Shown here: positions 1-7,097 of the stretch, piece by piece
Layout: every line of letters starts with the position of its first letter
How positions within the stretch are numbered: position 1 is the first letter of the stretch
Assembly (NCBI GenBank): GCA_946811185.2
Contig: OX328096.1
Span: forward strand, 65,990,845 to 66,054,844
DNA length: 64,000 nt
Reading direction: 5' to 3'
Origin: Hippopus hippopus
Lineage: Eukaryota; Mollusca; Bivalvia; Cardiida; Cardiidae
The notes under the pieces: generated by a model
What the model was told of the DNA's origin: nothing
The model's database searches: none
What the model saw: the letters and a program-made list of their open reading frames with translations, nothing else
Translations under genes and position numbers: made by a program

Positions 1-180
1 TGTCATTGGGATGACGACCTTCTTCTCGTTGGCTGGTGGTGGCAGCATTGGTGGTAATAGAGTCCTTTTTTCCTTCTCTGACATCACCTTCTCCAGTTGG
101 TTGTTAACCCTCTCTAGTTTTAATGAGATGGACTCTGCCACTCTCATTAAATTGTGGACGGATTTTCTAAGATCTTCCAT
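1..180 (-). CDS. small coiled-coil protein of arm cassette, left copy (runs off window)
   Basis: This minus-strand reading frame starts at the ATG complementary to 178-180 and is open to the window edge. It begins MEDLRKSVHNLMRVAES, a charged amphipathic stretch that should form a coiled coil, and continues into a proline-rich part (PPMLPPP). It is nearly identical to the gene at 16188-16491. The left copy carries 8 nt that the right copy lacks (near 70-77 on the plus strand), and that keeps this copy in the frame which, in the right copy, leads to the CPAC zinc-ligand tail. So the left copy looks intact as far as it can be read. It is not a recognised family; the function is unknown. A TATA box lies 30 bp upstream at 217-210. 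Confidence 0.6.
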   Translation of the reverse strand, partial: MEDLRKSVHNLMRVAESISLKLERVNNQLEKVMSEKEKRTLLPPMLPPPANEKKVVIPMT

Positions 181-209
181 CGTTCAAGTCTATAGGAAAA
201 TATCACCGT

Positions 210-245
210 CTTTTATACGTTTACAGGGGGGGGATTGACCTACTT
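210..245 (-). promoter_or_regulatory. cassette promoter, truncated copy
   Basis: Reading the minus strand, AAAGTAGGTCAATCCCCCCC is followed by GTAAACGTATAAAAG, with the TATA box at 217-210. The upstream TGAGTCA part found in the other cassette promoters is missing, because the sequence switches to arm repeat DNA at about 247. Confidence 0.6.
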
Positions 246-246
246 T

Positions 247-590
247 AATTGGGGTTAGGGCAAAAAAAGATCAGGGTTTGACTTAGACTTTTTTTCATTG
301 ATTTGATATAGAAGACAACCTGATCTTTAGTCCTTACCACACGTCAGAGTAGAGATCAATGGGACTGTGTTGTACTTAGACTGCTTTATTGTTTACTTTT
401 ATCCACTTTATTGACTTTAGGATTGATATGGAATACAGTATGATCTTGATCTCGCTGTTCCAGGCTGAGGCTAGGGGAATGGTTGGACTTAGGCTTTTTT
501 GAGTGTAACTCTTAGAGTGTAATTCTTAGAGTGTAATTCATAGAGAAAATTTGACAAATTTGAGGAAAGACAGATCTTTTCTTGGTGTTG
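247..590 (-). repeat. arm noncoding repeat, inverted copy of 16500-17045
   Basis: Read on the minus strand, this stretch matches the right arm blocks at 16,545-16,700 and 16,861-17,045, for example the shared strings AGCAGTCTAAGTACAACACA and CCCTAGCCTCAGCCTGG. It has no ORF. It shows that the two arms are inverted copies, but rearranged: here it lies inside the small coiled-coil gene copy, whereas in the right arm it lies outside it. Confidence 0.75.
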
Positions 591-609
591 GGTAGCCCTG
601 AAAAGGGCT
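571..609 (-). terminator. histone-type 3' end: stem-loop 609-594 plus HDE-like block 585-571
   Basis: On the minus strand AGCCCT-TTTC-AGGGCT forms a perfect 6-bp stem with a UUUC loop, flanked by AAAC before and ACCCA after, then CCAAGAAAAGATCTG. Spacing and sequence follow the metazoan replication-dependent histone mRNA 3' end. It lies 29 nt after the stop of the gene at 938-639. Confidence 0.75.
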
Positions 610-638
610 GTTTTTCTGTGTTGGATTGTCTTCCAGTT

Positions 639-938
639 TTAATGACAACATCCAAAATTTGCATGGCAGATTGGACATGCTCCGTCTCTTTTCGTGATTG
701 TCATTGCTCCATTATTAAAAGTAATCCGTCTCCCGAGTTCCACATCAACCAAGATAATGTCAGGTGTTGTCTCTAGAACTAGTTCGACTATTTTCTCACC
801 AAGATCTACGTATGTGCGTGATATTTGTTCTAGTTGTATTCTATGCTCTTCAATCCTGTTCTTTAGTATCAGTACTTGATCACCGCCAATCAGAAAGACT
901 CGGAGAGCCTGAATAAGTCGATGATTCATTTGCTCCAT
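639..938 (-). CDS. small coiled-coil protein with C-terminal CPxC/GCC tail
   Basis: The frame is open from 995, but the TATA box at 1021-1014 would place transcription start near 985, and the ATG at 938 gives a protein of 99 residues that begins like its relative in the arms (MEQMNHRLIQAL versus MEDLRKSVHNLM). Residues 1-70 are heptad-like and rich in Leu, Ile, Glu and Arg, so a coiled coil is likely. The tail reads GACPICHANFGCCH, a possible zinc-binding knuckle comparable to the CPACRKVGGCA tail of the 16188 gene. Promoter and stem-loop 3' end are both present, so this is a complete cassette. No known family was recognised. The longer start at 995 remains possible. Confidence 0.6.
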   Translation of the reverse strand: MEQMNHRLIQALRVFLIGGDQVLILKNRIEEHRIQLEQISRTYVDLGEKIVELVLETTPDIILVDVELGRRITFNNGAMTITKRDGACPICHANFGCCH

Positions 939-1013
939 TTTTTCGTTAACACTTATCCGTGCTGATCGAGAACTGAGTGTCAAATGATTTATCATTTGGA
1001 AAAAAATCGACGA

Positions 1014-1060
1014 CTTTTATACGTTTACAGCGGGATTGACCTACTTTGACTTAGAATTAA
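1014..1060 (-). promoter_or_regulatory. cassette promoter for the 938-639 gene
   Basis: On the minus strand TTAATTCTAAGTCAAAGTAG is followed by GTCAATCCCGCTGTAAACG and TATAAAAG (1021-1014). The same block precedes the genes at 5433, 15463 and 16188. Further upstream, GAGCGCGA and the AAAGCACCC string also recur near 16,076-16,100. Confidence 0.65.
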
Positions 1061-1328
1061 GAGCGCGAACCTGGTAGAAAGCACCCTGAGCAAAGTTCTG
1101 AGGAAAAAAAAGCTTAAAGGGCAAATCAACAAGTTTCAGATATGGTTAATTTTCAAATCTACACTTATCAAATGGTAACCTGGTAATGTTGTAATTAGAA
1201 AAAAAAATTAGTAAAAGTACTTTTTTTCAATTCATATTTCTGCTTATTAATTTTCATTGCATCGCTTATCTCCCTTACTTATTGTTGCGTCCCTTGATTT
1301 GTGACGTCATAGGAGAGCTTGTTTCAAT

Positions 1329-1509
1329 ATGGACGTTGTTTACGATAGTGAACTGAGCGATATTGAAGACGAAGAAATAGACGATTCTGGGCCGGTACGA
1401 GCCTATTTTTAAAGAAACTTATTAAGTTTCTGATGATGAGGATAAAAGTAACTTTTCGCCCACTGATGACGAAAATGACGATGTTGTGCCGGACTTTTCA
1501 ACGTGTTGA
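1329..1509 (+). pseudogene. acidic ORF start, frameshifted relic inside the Kolobok-like element
   Basis: A start at 1329 gives MDVVYDSELSDIEDEEIDD and is closed by a stop at 1410-1412. A second frame then continues with VSDDEDKSNFSPTDDENDD up to a stop at 1507-1509. Together these look like one acidic N-terminus broken by an indel. It lies next to the left inverted end and the TGACGTCA motif, as an element promoter and first exon would. Function is not known; it may be the second protein of the transposon. Confidence 0.45.
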
Positions 1510-1647
1510 GTATTGCGCGCTATTGAAATACGTCTATTACGGGGCCAACATCGCTTACAGAAATATTATTCTATACATGATAAAATTAAGTGTATGGTAT
1601 AAACTTTGTTTATCGTGAAGCATTTTCAGTAGATTAACGGGCGGAAT

Positions 1648-1650
<3 letters not shown>

Positions 1651-1683
<33 letters not shown>
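1651..1683 (+). repeat. (CAA)n microsatellite
   Basis: About eleven CAA units, followed by an A-run. Confidence 0.95.
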
Positions 1684-1684
<1 letters not shown>

Positions 1685-2347
1685 AAAAAAATACGGTTTC
1701 AAGACAGTTCCACGACAAGACAGTTCCCCGACACTTTTGAAGACATATCCCCGACACTTAAGTTTCATGTCAAATAACCCTTTTCTTGACTTTTACGATT
1801 GATAATCGTGAGATGTTAGTTCTCACTATTTGTTGATGGGTCCTTGTTGATATTTGTACCTTGTAAAGAATTCTGTAAACATTGACGGGTACAAGTTTAT
1901 TCTCTCGTGGGTGAAGGGTTACACAATAAATCACGATTTTCACGAGAATAAGAATATTTTGAAATGCTGTTAACCAGCATGAAATATGATAAAAGAATAT
2001 GTTCCGAGATTATTAAGAGTTAATTCTCAAAATTATTTTGAAAATTATTTTAGTTGTTTTTCTTTCCATACAGAAATACATGAACATCAGAGAGAGGGAG
2101 AGGGGATCTACCTGTGAGAAATACTTTTCTCTGTGAAAGTCTTAAACTCTGAATTGTAATTTGTTCAGTTCTTGTTTGTCATATGCAAATTTTTTCAATT
2201 TGGGTAAGTCTCAAATTGGTCTACCGTCTACTAGGGACTTAGCGGTTAATACTGACATTCCGGTCAAATTGCAGTATAGACGATTTCAGATTCATTGTAA
2301 AAACATAGAAAGAGCTGGTAACTATCAATTGGTCCTTTATCCACAAT

Positions 2348-2592
2348 ATTTTCTATTTTTAACTCTTTACCAAACGACAAAATATTAAACAGGTCCAAAC
2401 TGAAATCACTTGCAGACGACAAAATAAAGGTAAATATTTCAAAAATTGAAATTTGTTTCCAGCAGAGTATAAAACATTGTGGTTAAAGGAGAAAATGCTG
2501 GCTACCAGCATTATCTCCTTTTTCTACAATGTTTTTAAAAGGCTTCTGTTTCAGGGTCGTAAAAACTAAGGATTGATTGGTAAAGGGTTAAA
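2348..2592. repeat. palindromic MITE (AGAAAATGCTGG family), copy 1
   Basis: The ends read AACTCTTTACCAAACGACAA and TTGGTAAAGGGTTAA as imperfect inverted repeats. The central hairpin is CATTGTGGTTAAAGGAGAAA ... CTCCTTTTTCTACAATG at about 2475-2531. The same family recurs at 2740, 3025, 22168, 28415, 56672 and, in part, 58470. Confidence 0.7.
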
Positions 2593-2739
2593 TATAAATC
2601 CCACACATTGGGCACGAGTTTTGTTTTGGTTCCCAGGAAGCAGTATCCGAAGAGATTAGTACGAGTTGTATGAACTTGTTTCTCAAGAGATGTAAAATAC
2701 ATGTTTAAATTGTTACCAAACACAAATTTATTGACTTAA

Positions 2740-2938
2740 CCGAATTGAAAGCATTTGGAGTCAACAAATTAAATTTTACTCACATGTTTGGACTTGTCTT
2801 TGATGGGGTAGAAAACATTGTAGAAAAAGGAGAAAATACTGGTTACCAGCATTTTCTCCTTTACCTACAATGTTTTCAAAAGGTTTTTCTTTCTTCACAA
2901 GGGTCGTTAAAACAAAGGATTGTTTGGTAAAGGGTTAA
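2740..2938. repeat. palindromic MITE (AGAAAATGCTGG family), copy 2
   Basis: The hairpin ACATTGTAGAAAAAGGAGAA ... TTCTCCTTTACCTACAATGT is at 2814-2875, followed by the family tail GGGTCGTTAAAACAAAGGAT and TTTGGTAAAGGGTTAA. Confidence 0.7.
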
Positions 2939-3024
2939 ACTAAGTTAAACTAAATTTCAATAAACAATCACATTTTATCGGTCATATTTAAATGGTGTGG
3001 ATTTGAAATATTCTAATTTTTTAT

Positions 3025-3272
3025 CATTTGGGTAAGGGTTAGGCTAAACCCTTACACAGATGGCAAAACTTTAGACTTGTCCACTCCACACTGAAAGTAT
3101 TTGCAGACCACAGATCAAATGTGGCCTTGACAATAGGTTTGAGGGTAGAAAATATTGTAGGAAAAGAAGATAACTCTGGGTATCAGGACTTATTCCTTTT
3201 TTCACCCTGTCCTCAAAAGCCTTCTCCATTAGGGTGGTTGAAGATCAGAATTTTGAGGTAAAAGGTAAAAGA
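3025..3272. repeat. palindromic MITE (AGAAAATGCTGG family), diverged copy 3
   Basis: The hairpin around 3149-3215 is weakened by substitutions. The flanks (GACCACAGATCAAATG, AGGGTGGTTGAAGATCAG) still match the family. A fourth fragment is near 3950-4015. Confidence 0.5.
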
Positions 3273-4075
3273 ATTGGTGTGTGAGCCTGGTCAAAAACAT
3301 TCTGTTTCTTAATTTAAAAAAAAATGTTTATTTTTAATTTTCTCACTTTTGTCTGATTATCAGAGAAAATGACTTGTGCCAAATTATATGCATTTTCAAA
3401 ATTTTCATACTGACATGTTCAAAACATTTTTCCCAGTAGCCTGTCTAGAAGACATAATAAGGATAGGAAAAGGAAATATCCACAAATCAAAATTGTATAG
3501 ATATAATTCAAAATTTGTTCAAAATGCATGTAAGTTGTCAAATCATTTTTAAGAGTGAAATGTCAAAGAGAAGTAGTGTATGGGATAAAAGCTGTAACAT
3601 GGGTTTACTGTCACCAACAAACATTACAGTGTAAAGGGGTGAGATATGCAAATGTTATGTAACCATTTCCTGTATTGTTTCAACTGGTCGGTGATGGATT
3701 TACATTTATGACCATGATAAGGGGTAGCCAGATACTGATTTCACCCTTTGCCATACAAACCCTAGATCTAGTTTCCAATACCCAAAGAAAGAGTGTTTGA
3801 AAAACAGTGAGGGAAGAAAATGATGTTTGCTGTTCAAAGAATGATTATTATCCCTTGAAAGTTTACATCATTTGAACAATGTCGACTATGTTATTTGCAA
3901 AATTTATGTTATGAATATGGATGAAGCTATAATTTTGTTAAATGTTGAAATCATTTGGAAAAGGGAGAAAACGGCAGCATTTTCTCTTTGTTCAGAATGA
4001 AGCGGTAATGTAGAAAAGGGTAAATTAGTACGAATAACAATTCATGTATTCCAATTTCAAGAAAAAAGAAATTAC
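3273..4075. other. internal Kolobok-like element DNA without a recognisable gene
   Basis: AT-rich sequence. No ORF with family features, no repeats beyond the small MITE fragment at 3950-4015. Confidence 0.5.
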
Positions 4076-4453
4076 CTACTTCATGTTGGGTTTTCTTTTT
4101 GGAAATTGCCGTTGCGGAATGTCTGTCTTTCGGAGTTTCGGTTTAAGGCCTATCTCCTTTCGACTCGGAGTTTCGAATAATGTCGGCACAGCGTCAGGTT
4201 TTAACCGCAGCCTAAAATTCCAATAACCAACTTCTTTTGCGAGTTTTGGACTTATTAAGAACTGACTGTCATCGAAGTATTTCAGACACAATTTCGAATG
4301 AACCGATGGCAAAAAATCCGTCGCTACTGTCCGGCCCCGATTTAAACGTTGAATCCATAGTTTCCTCCTTTTTAATTCCTTCGGAAATTTGAAAATACTA
4401 ATTCTATGAGTTCCCGAATCGACGTTGCAGCCATAGGCTGCACAATTTACCAT
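4076..4453 (-). CDS. THAP-domain protein, N-terminal fragment with a lost zinc ligand
   Basis: 125 residues from an ATG at 4453. The start MVNCAAYGCN gives the first two THAP ligands (Cys4 and Cys9). FKFP, the LWIQRLNR tryptophan stretch, LCLKYFDDSQF and AVPTLF follow in the usual order; the last corresponds to the AVPTIF box that closes a THAP domain. The fourth ligand, normally His in the C-x2-H pair, is Tyr here (LCLKYF), one C-to-T change away, so the zinc site is probably dead. Known role: THAP domains bind DNA and are used by P-element and Kolobok transposases. No catalytic region follows, so this is a relic or a stand-alone DNA-binding fragment of the surrounding transposon. Confidence 0.7.
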   Translation of the reverse strand: MVNCAAYGCNVDSGTHRISIFKFPKELKRRKLWIQRLNRGRTVATDFLPSVHSKLCLKYFDDSQFLISPKLAKEVGYWNFRLRLKPDAVPTLFETPSRKEIGLKPKLRKTDIPQRQFPKRKPNMK

Positions 4454-4930
4454 TTTTTCGGCTCAATTCTCAGTTAATACTCAGATATCTGCATACAATC
4501 ATCCGCGTTCCTACTAATGTCTACTGACGGTATACACACACTGACTCGACAATGACGTCACACATGCACGGGAGATAAGCGAATCAGGGGAAGTAAGCCA
4601 CGTACCATTTTTAAGGCCGTATATCAGCGTGACAATTCGGCCGTGGTTTATGGCATGTTACAGGGTGGTATTTATGAAAAATGACGGACACATGTTTAAC
4701 TGATATCATTTGCAGCTGATTAAAGGAAAAAAACAGTCTGGTCAAAATATTTTAGGATTTGCCCTTTAATGCATACATATGTGGAAATTCTCTTTAGAAC
4801 AGATCTATTTGAATGAAGTAGAAAAGCATTCAATCGACCTAGACAAAAGTGAAATTTAGAAGGCTTTTTTGAGTGTAACTCTTAGAGTGTAACTCTTTAG
4901 AGGAAAATTGACAAATTTGAGGAAAGATAG

Positions 4931-4966
4931 ATCTTTTCTTGGTGTTGGATAGCCCTGAAAAGGGCT
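4931..4966 (-). terminator. histone-type 3' end: stem-loop 4966-4951 plus HDE-like block 4942-4931
   Basis: On the minus strand AGCCCT-TTTC-AGGGCT is a perfect stem-loop, followed by ATCCA and CCAAGAAAAGAT. It lies 21 nt after the stop of the 46-codon gene at 5127-4987. Confidence 0.75.
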
Positions 4967-4986
4967 GTTTGTACAGGTTCACTTTT

Positions 4987-5127
4987 TTAACCTCTTCTCT
5001 TTATTCTCCTATTTTCCATTGCATTTATTACTTGGATTAGATGTTCAACTTCACGCCTTATACGTCTAAGGCGTTCTCTTTCTTCTATCCAGTTCAGCAA
5101 TGTAAGTAAAATTGTTAGTCCAAACAT
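4987..5127 (-). CDS. 46-residue cassette protein with hydrophobic N-terminus
   Basis: A short minus-strand ORF from the ATG at 5127 to TAA at 4989-4987. Residues 1-12 (MFGLTILLTLLN) are hydrophobic and the rest is strongly basic (ERERLRRIRREVEHL, RRIKRRG at the end), so it may be a small membrane-tethered or nucleic-acid-binding peptide. It has its own TATA box at 5197-5189 and a histone-type stem-loop 21 nt past the stop, which argues that this very short frame is a real gene. It is transcribed divergently from the gene at 5433. Function unknown. Confidence 0.55.
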   Translation of the reverse strand: MFGLTILLTLLNWIEERERLRRIRREVEHLIQVINAMENRRIKRRG

Positions 5128-5188
5128 TGTGCTGATTTGGTTTTAACTCTACAGCAGCTGAGTTCCGAATGAATGTGTTTTGTGATTG

Positions 5189-5393
5189 TTTTTTATAGTC
5201 TACAGAGCTATAAAAATAGTGACTACAAAAGTATTTTAACTATGATCACTGAGAATAATGTTTTGCATAGAGGAAAATGCAGTTGGGTTAACGTTGACCA
5301 ATCAAAATGTGTAATGATATAACGAACGATTCGATTGGACAAACGTTAATTCTGAGTCAAAGTAGGTCAATCCCCCCTGCAAACGTATAAAAA
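5189..5393. promoter_or_regulatory. divergent promoter of two stem-loop cassettes
   Basis: Leftward: CCAATC at 5299-5304 and a TATA box at 5197-5189. Rightward: ATTGG near 5334, then TTAATTCTGAGTCAAAGTAG and GTCAATCCCCCC, with TATAAAAA at 5386-5393. The arrangement resembles divergent histone gene pairs. TGAGTCA is an AP-1-like site and AGGTCA a nuclear-receptor half site; which factors bind is unknown. Confidence 0.65.
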
Positions 5394-5432
5394 CGAACTT
5401 TTATTTTATGATCGGGTTATTTTCATTTCACA

Positions 5433-5733
5433 ATGAAAGCCAACAAGTTCTTTTGTGGGGTGTTTGGGAAGACAAAGACTGAGGAAAAGAAAAAGAAAGA
5501 GATGGAGGACCAGCTAGAGATGGAGAAGAAAAGAGAAGAAGAAAGAAAGAGACTGAAGTTTAAAGCGCTGTGTGCTTTTTTTTGAGAGGCGGGGGTACGA
5601 GTTTTATACTCGTACGCCAAAGGTGAAGATGGGGAATATTTACCCCGATCTGAAAGACTTCATGCCACCCACCGAGCATCGTGGGTGGCAAAAGAAGCTG
5701 CAGAAACTGTATCCTTCACTGGTATGGAATTAA
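5433..5733 (+). pseudogene. small basic cassette protein, frameshifted in a T8 run
   Basis: From the ATG at 5433 the frame runs 50 codons (MKANKFFCGVFGKTKTEEK..., a long Lys/Glu/Arg helix) and is stopped by TGA at 5583-5585, directly after eight T residues. In the +1 frame coding continues from 5584 to TAA at 5731-5733. The second part is rich in Tyr, Pro and Lys (NIYPDLKDFMPPTEHRGW). Two points show that the two parts are one gene: a single T less would join them, and the stem-loop lies 28 nt after the second stop, the spacing seen in the other cassettes. Whether the extra T is a real mutation or an assembly error cannot be told. Function unknown. Confidence 0.6.
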
Positions 5734-5761
5734 TTTATCTAGCCAGTGAATGGAGAAAAAC

Positions 5762-5802
5762 AGCCCTTTTCAGAGCTACCATTCCCCAAGAAAGAGCTTT
5801 TC
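5762..5802 (+). terminator. histone-type 3' end: stem-loop 5762-5777 plus HDE 5785-5797
   Basis: AGCCCT-TTTC-AGAGCT (one C/A mismatch in the stem) is followed by ACCATT and CCCAAGAAAGAGC. The last block is the closest match in the window to the CAAGAAAGA histone downstream element. Confidence 0.75.
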
Positions 5803-5894
5803 TTTCGAATTGTCAATTTTCTCTCAAAAGACTTACAGTCAAAGACTTACAGTCAGAAGAAAAAAAGTAAATCCCAGAATTATTTCATATGTTT

Positions 5895-5900
5895 TTTATT
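5895..5900 (-). terminator. polyadenylation signal AATAAA for the minus-strand gene pair
   Basis: On the minus strand AATAAA overlaps the TAA stop of the 6166-5900 ORF (sequence GTTTAAATAAAA). This gives the zinc-knuckle/basic-protein transcript an ordinary poly(A) end, unlike the arm cassettes. Confidence 0.6.
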
Positions 5901-6166
5901 TAAACAATTGTACAATGAAACAAGACATGAACTGTGAAAAAAACAATGGAATGAAAAAACATTGGAATGAAAACATTTAAACAAGTCAACCTTTTTTTGT
6001 TAAAACATTTTTTTAAAAAACTTAAAACAATATTTTGCATCAGTTTTTTCAACAACCACTTTTTTGTTGAAACTTTTTTCAGTTGTGTTCTCCTTTTTTT
6101 CTTCGGAATGTCAGATTCACATTCACTCTTCCGTTTTCTTCCCCTTTCATTATTTTTTAATACCAT
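5900..6166 (-). CDS. basic 88-residue protein, NLS-like N-terminus
   Basis: The ATG at 6166 overlaps the stop of the zinc-knuckle gene (TAA at 6159-6157), so the two frames share ten bases. Residues 5-50 are Lys/Arg-rich with NLS-like clusters (ERGRKRKSEC, PKKKRRTQLKK, TKKWLLKKLM). The last 25 residues are hydrophobic (FIPMFFHSIVFFTVHVLFH). Such a composition would fit a DNA-condensing core protein or a small membrane-anchored protein, but no family is recognised. A frameshift before the hydrophobic tail cannot be excluded. The gene is followed at once by AATAAA. Confidence 0.5.
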   Translation of the reverse strand: MVLKNNERGRKRKSECESDIPKKKRRTQLKKVSTKKWLLKKLMQNIVLSFLKKCFNKKRLTCLNVFIPMFFHSIVFFTVHVLFHCTIV

Positions 6167-6941
6167 ATCTGGACAGGTCCAGATTTTATCCCCATGTTTT
6201 TTTGATTTGCAAAAGAAGCACTTCTTTTTTTTTTTTTTTCGCTTTCTCTTTTTTCGTTGTTTTGCTTTTTCTCCTGTTTTGGTGGAAGAGTCTCCTCTGA
6301 AGAAAGTTCGTTGTTTTTTAGTTCCAAAGTTGGTTGTTTTCTTAGATTATCGTTTGTAGATATTTTTTTCTCTCTCTGTTCTGTTATTTTACAGATCTCT
6401 GTATCACCGAAAGTCGTGTTGTCGATCTGCATATTTTCGATCTGATTTTCATCCGATGATATTGTAGCCTGTGGTGTGAATGTTTTCCATTTATTTTCGT
6501 TGCAGAATGATTTCAGAACACCAACGAATTTCATGTTCTGAAATTCACCACAAAATCCCATTGTTGGTGAAATTTTGATATCGTGACTGCGTGGATCCAC
6601 ATAGACAAAAACGACTGTTTCTGTCTGCTTTTCTTTTTCTGGACAATTTCTAGCCCAGTGTCCTGGTTTGTTGCATGTAAAACAAATATCTGTTCTCTTT
6701 CCATCCGGTCCATATCGTTTTTTGATCGTTGCTTGATTCAAAACTCTGTATCTGGTAATACGGTAAATATCTTTTTCTGTTACATGTTGATGGGATAAAA
6801 ATGATCCCACGTAGTTCCCGATATGTTGAACTTGATACTTTGACGGAACATTGCTATCTCGTAATCGTGGGTGTATGGGTTAAAATACAGATACATCATC
6901 TTTCCTATCAGTGATGTATTTTGTAGCTTAAACTCGCTCAT
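6157..6941 (-). pseudogene. CCHC zinc-knuckle protein, one homopolymer frameshift
   Basis: Coding starts at the ATG at 6941 (MSEFKLQNTSLIGKMMYLYF) and runs about 47 codons to a T5 run near 6801-6797. There the frame shifts by one base and continues as the long frame that ends at 6157. The downstream part holds one retroviral-type knuckle, CFTCNKPGHWARNC (C-x2-C-x4-H-x4-C), about 85 residues from the start, and then a long Lys/Glu/Ser-rich tail ending in KKKKR. Single zinc knuckles bind single-stranded nucleic acid, so a role in replication or packaging of the element genome is plausible but is an inference. It is transcribed divergently from the polymerase gene; a TATA-like box is at 7017-7010. 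Confidence 0.65.
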
Positions 6942-7009
6942 TATTTTTTTGTCAATTGTATTGTCTGAAGTTGATCAGAAGAATGATATAGATTTCATAG
7001 CTATCGTCT

Positions 7010-7046
7010 CTATTTATACACTATCGAGCTGAAAGGCTCTATAAAA
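7010..7046. promoter_or_regulatory. divergent core promoter between zinc-knuckle and polymerase genes
   Basis: TATAAATA on the minus strand (7017-7010) faces TATAAAA on the plus strand (7040-7046). The plus-strand box lies 52 bp before the polymerase ATG at 7098, which fits a start site near 7070. Confidence 0.6.
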
Positions 7047-7097
7047 TGCCGAGTTTTCTGACTTATAGTATCACTGCCTTACATTCAGACATAAACG

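Larger units (their letters stand above)
1118..4765. mobile_element. Kolobok-like DNA transposon inserted in the left arm
   Basis: The stretch is bounded by TTAA at 1114-1117 and 4766-4769. Its ends are inverted copies of AGGGCAAATC (1118-1127 and 4756-4765). Subterminal motifs also recur inverted: TCGCTTATCTCCC near 1261 and near 4570, and TGTGACGTCAT near 1300 and 4553. It contains a THAP-domain frame on the minus strand and the start of an acidic frame on the plus strand. TTAA target sites together with a THAP domain are the known signature of the Kolobok superfamily. No complete transposase with an acidic catalytic core is visible, so this copy is not autonomous. Cassette-type arm sequence lies on both sides, so it entered after the element arm existed. 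Confidence 0.7.

Noticed and set aside
594..609. Stem-loops read as bacterial-type terminators
   Set aside because: The setting is eukaryotic (introns, TATA boxes, LINEs) and the loops are followed by ACCCA and a purine block, not a U-run.
5967..6359. Plus-strand ORFs of 130 and 78 residues
   Set aside because: Phe/Leu/Ser-rich antisense shadow of the Lys-rich minus-strand genes.
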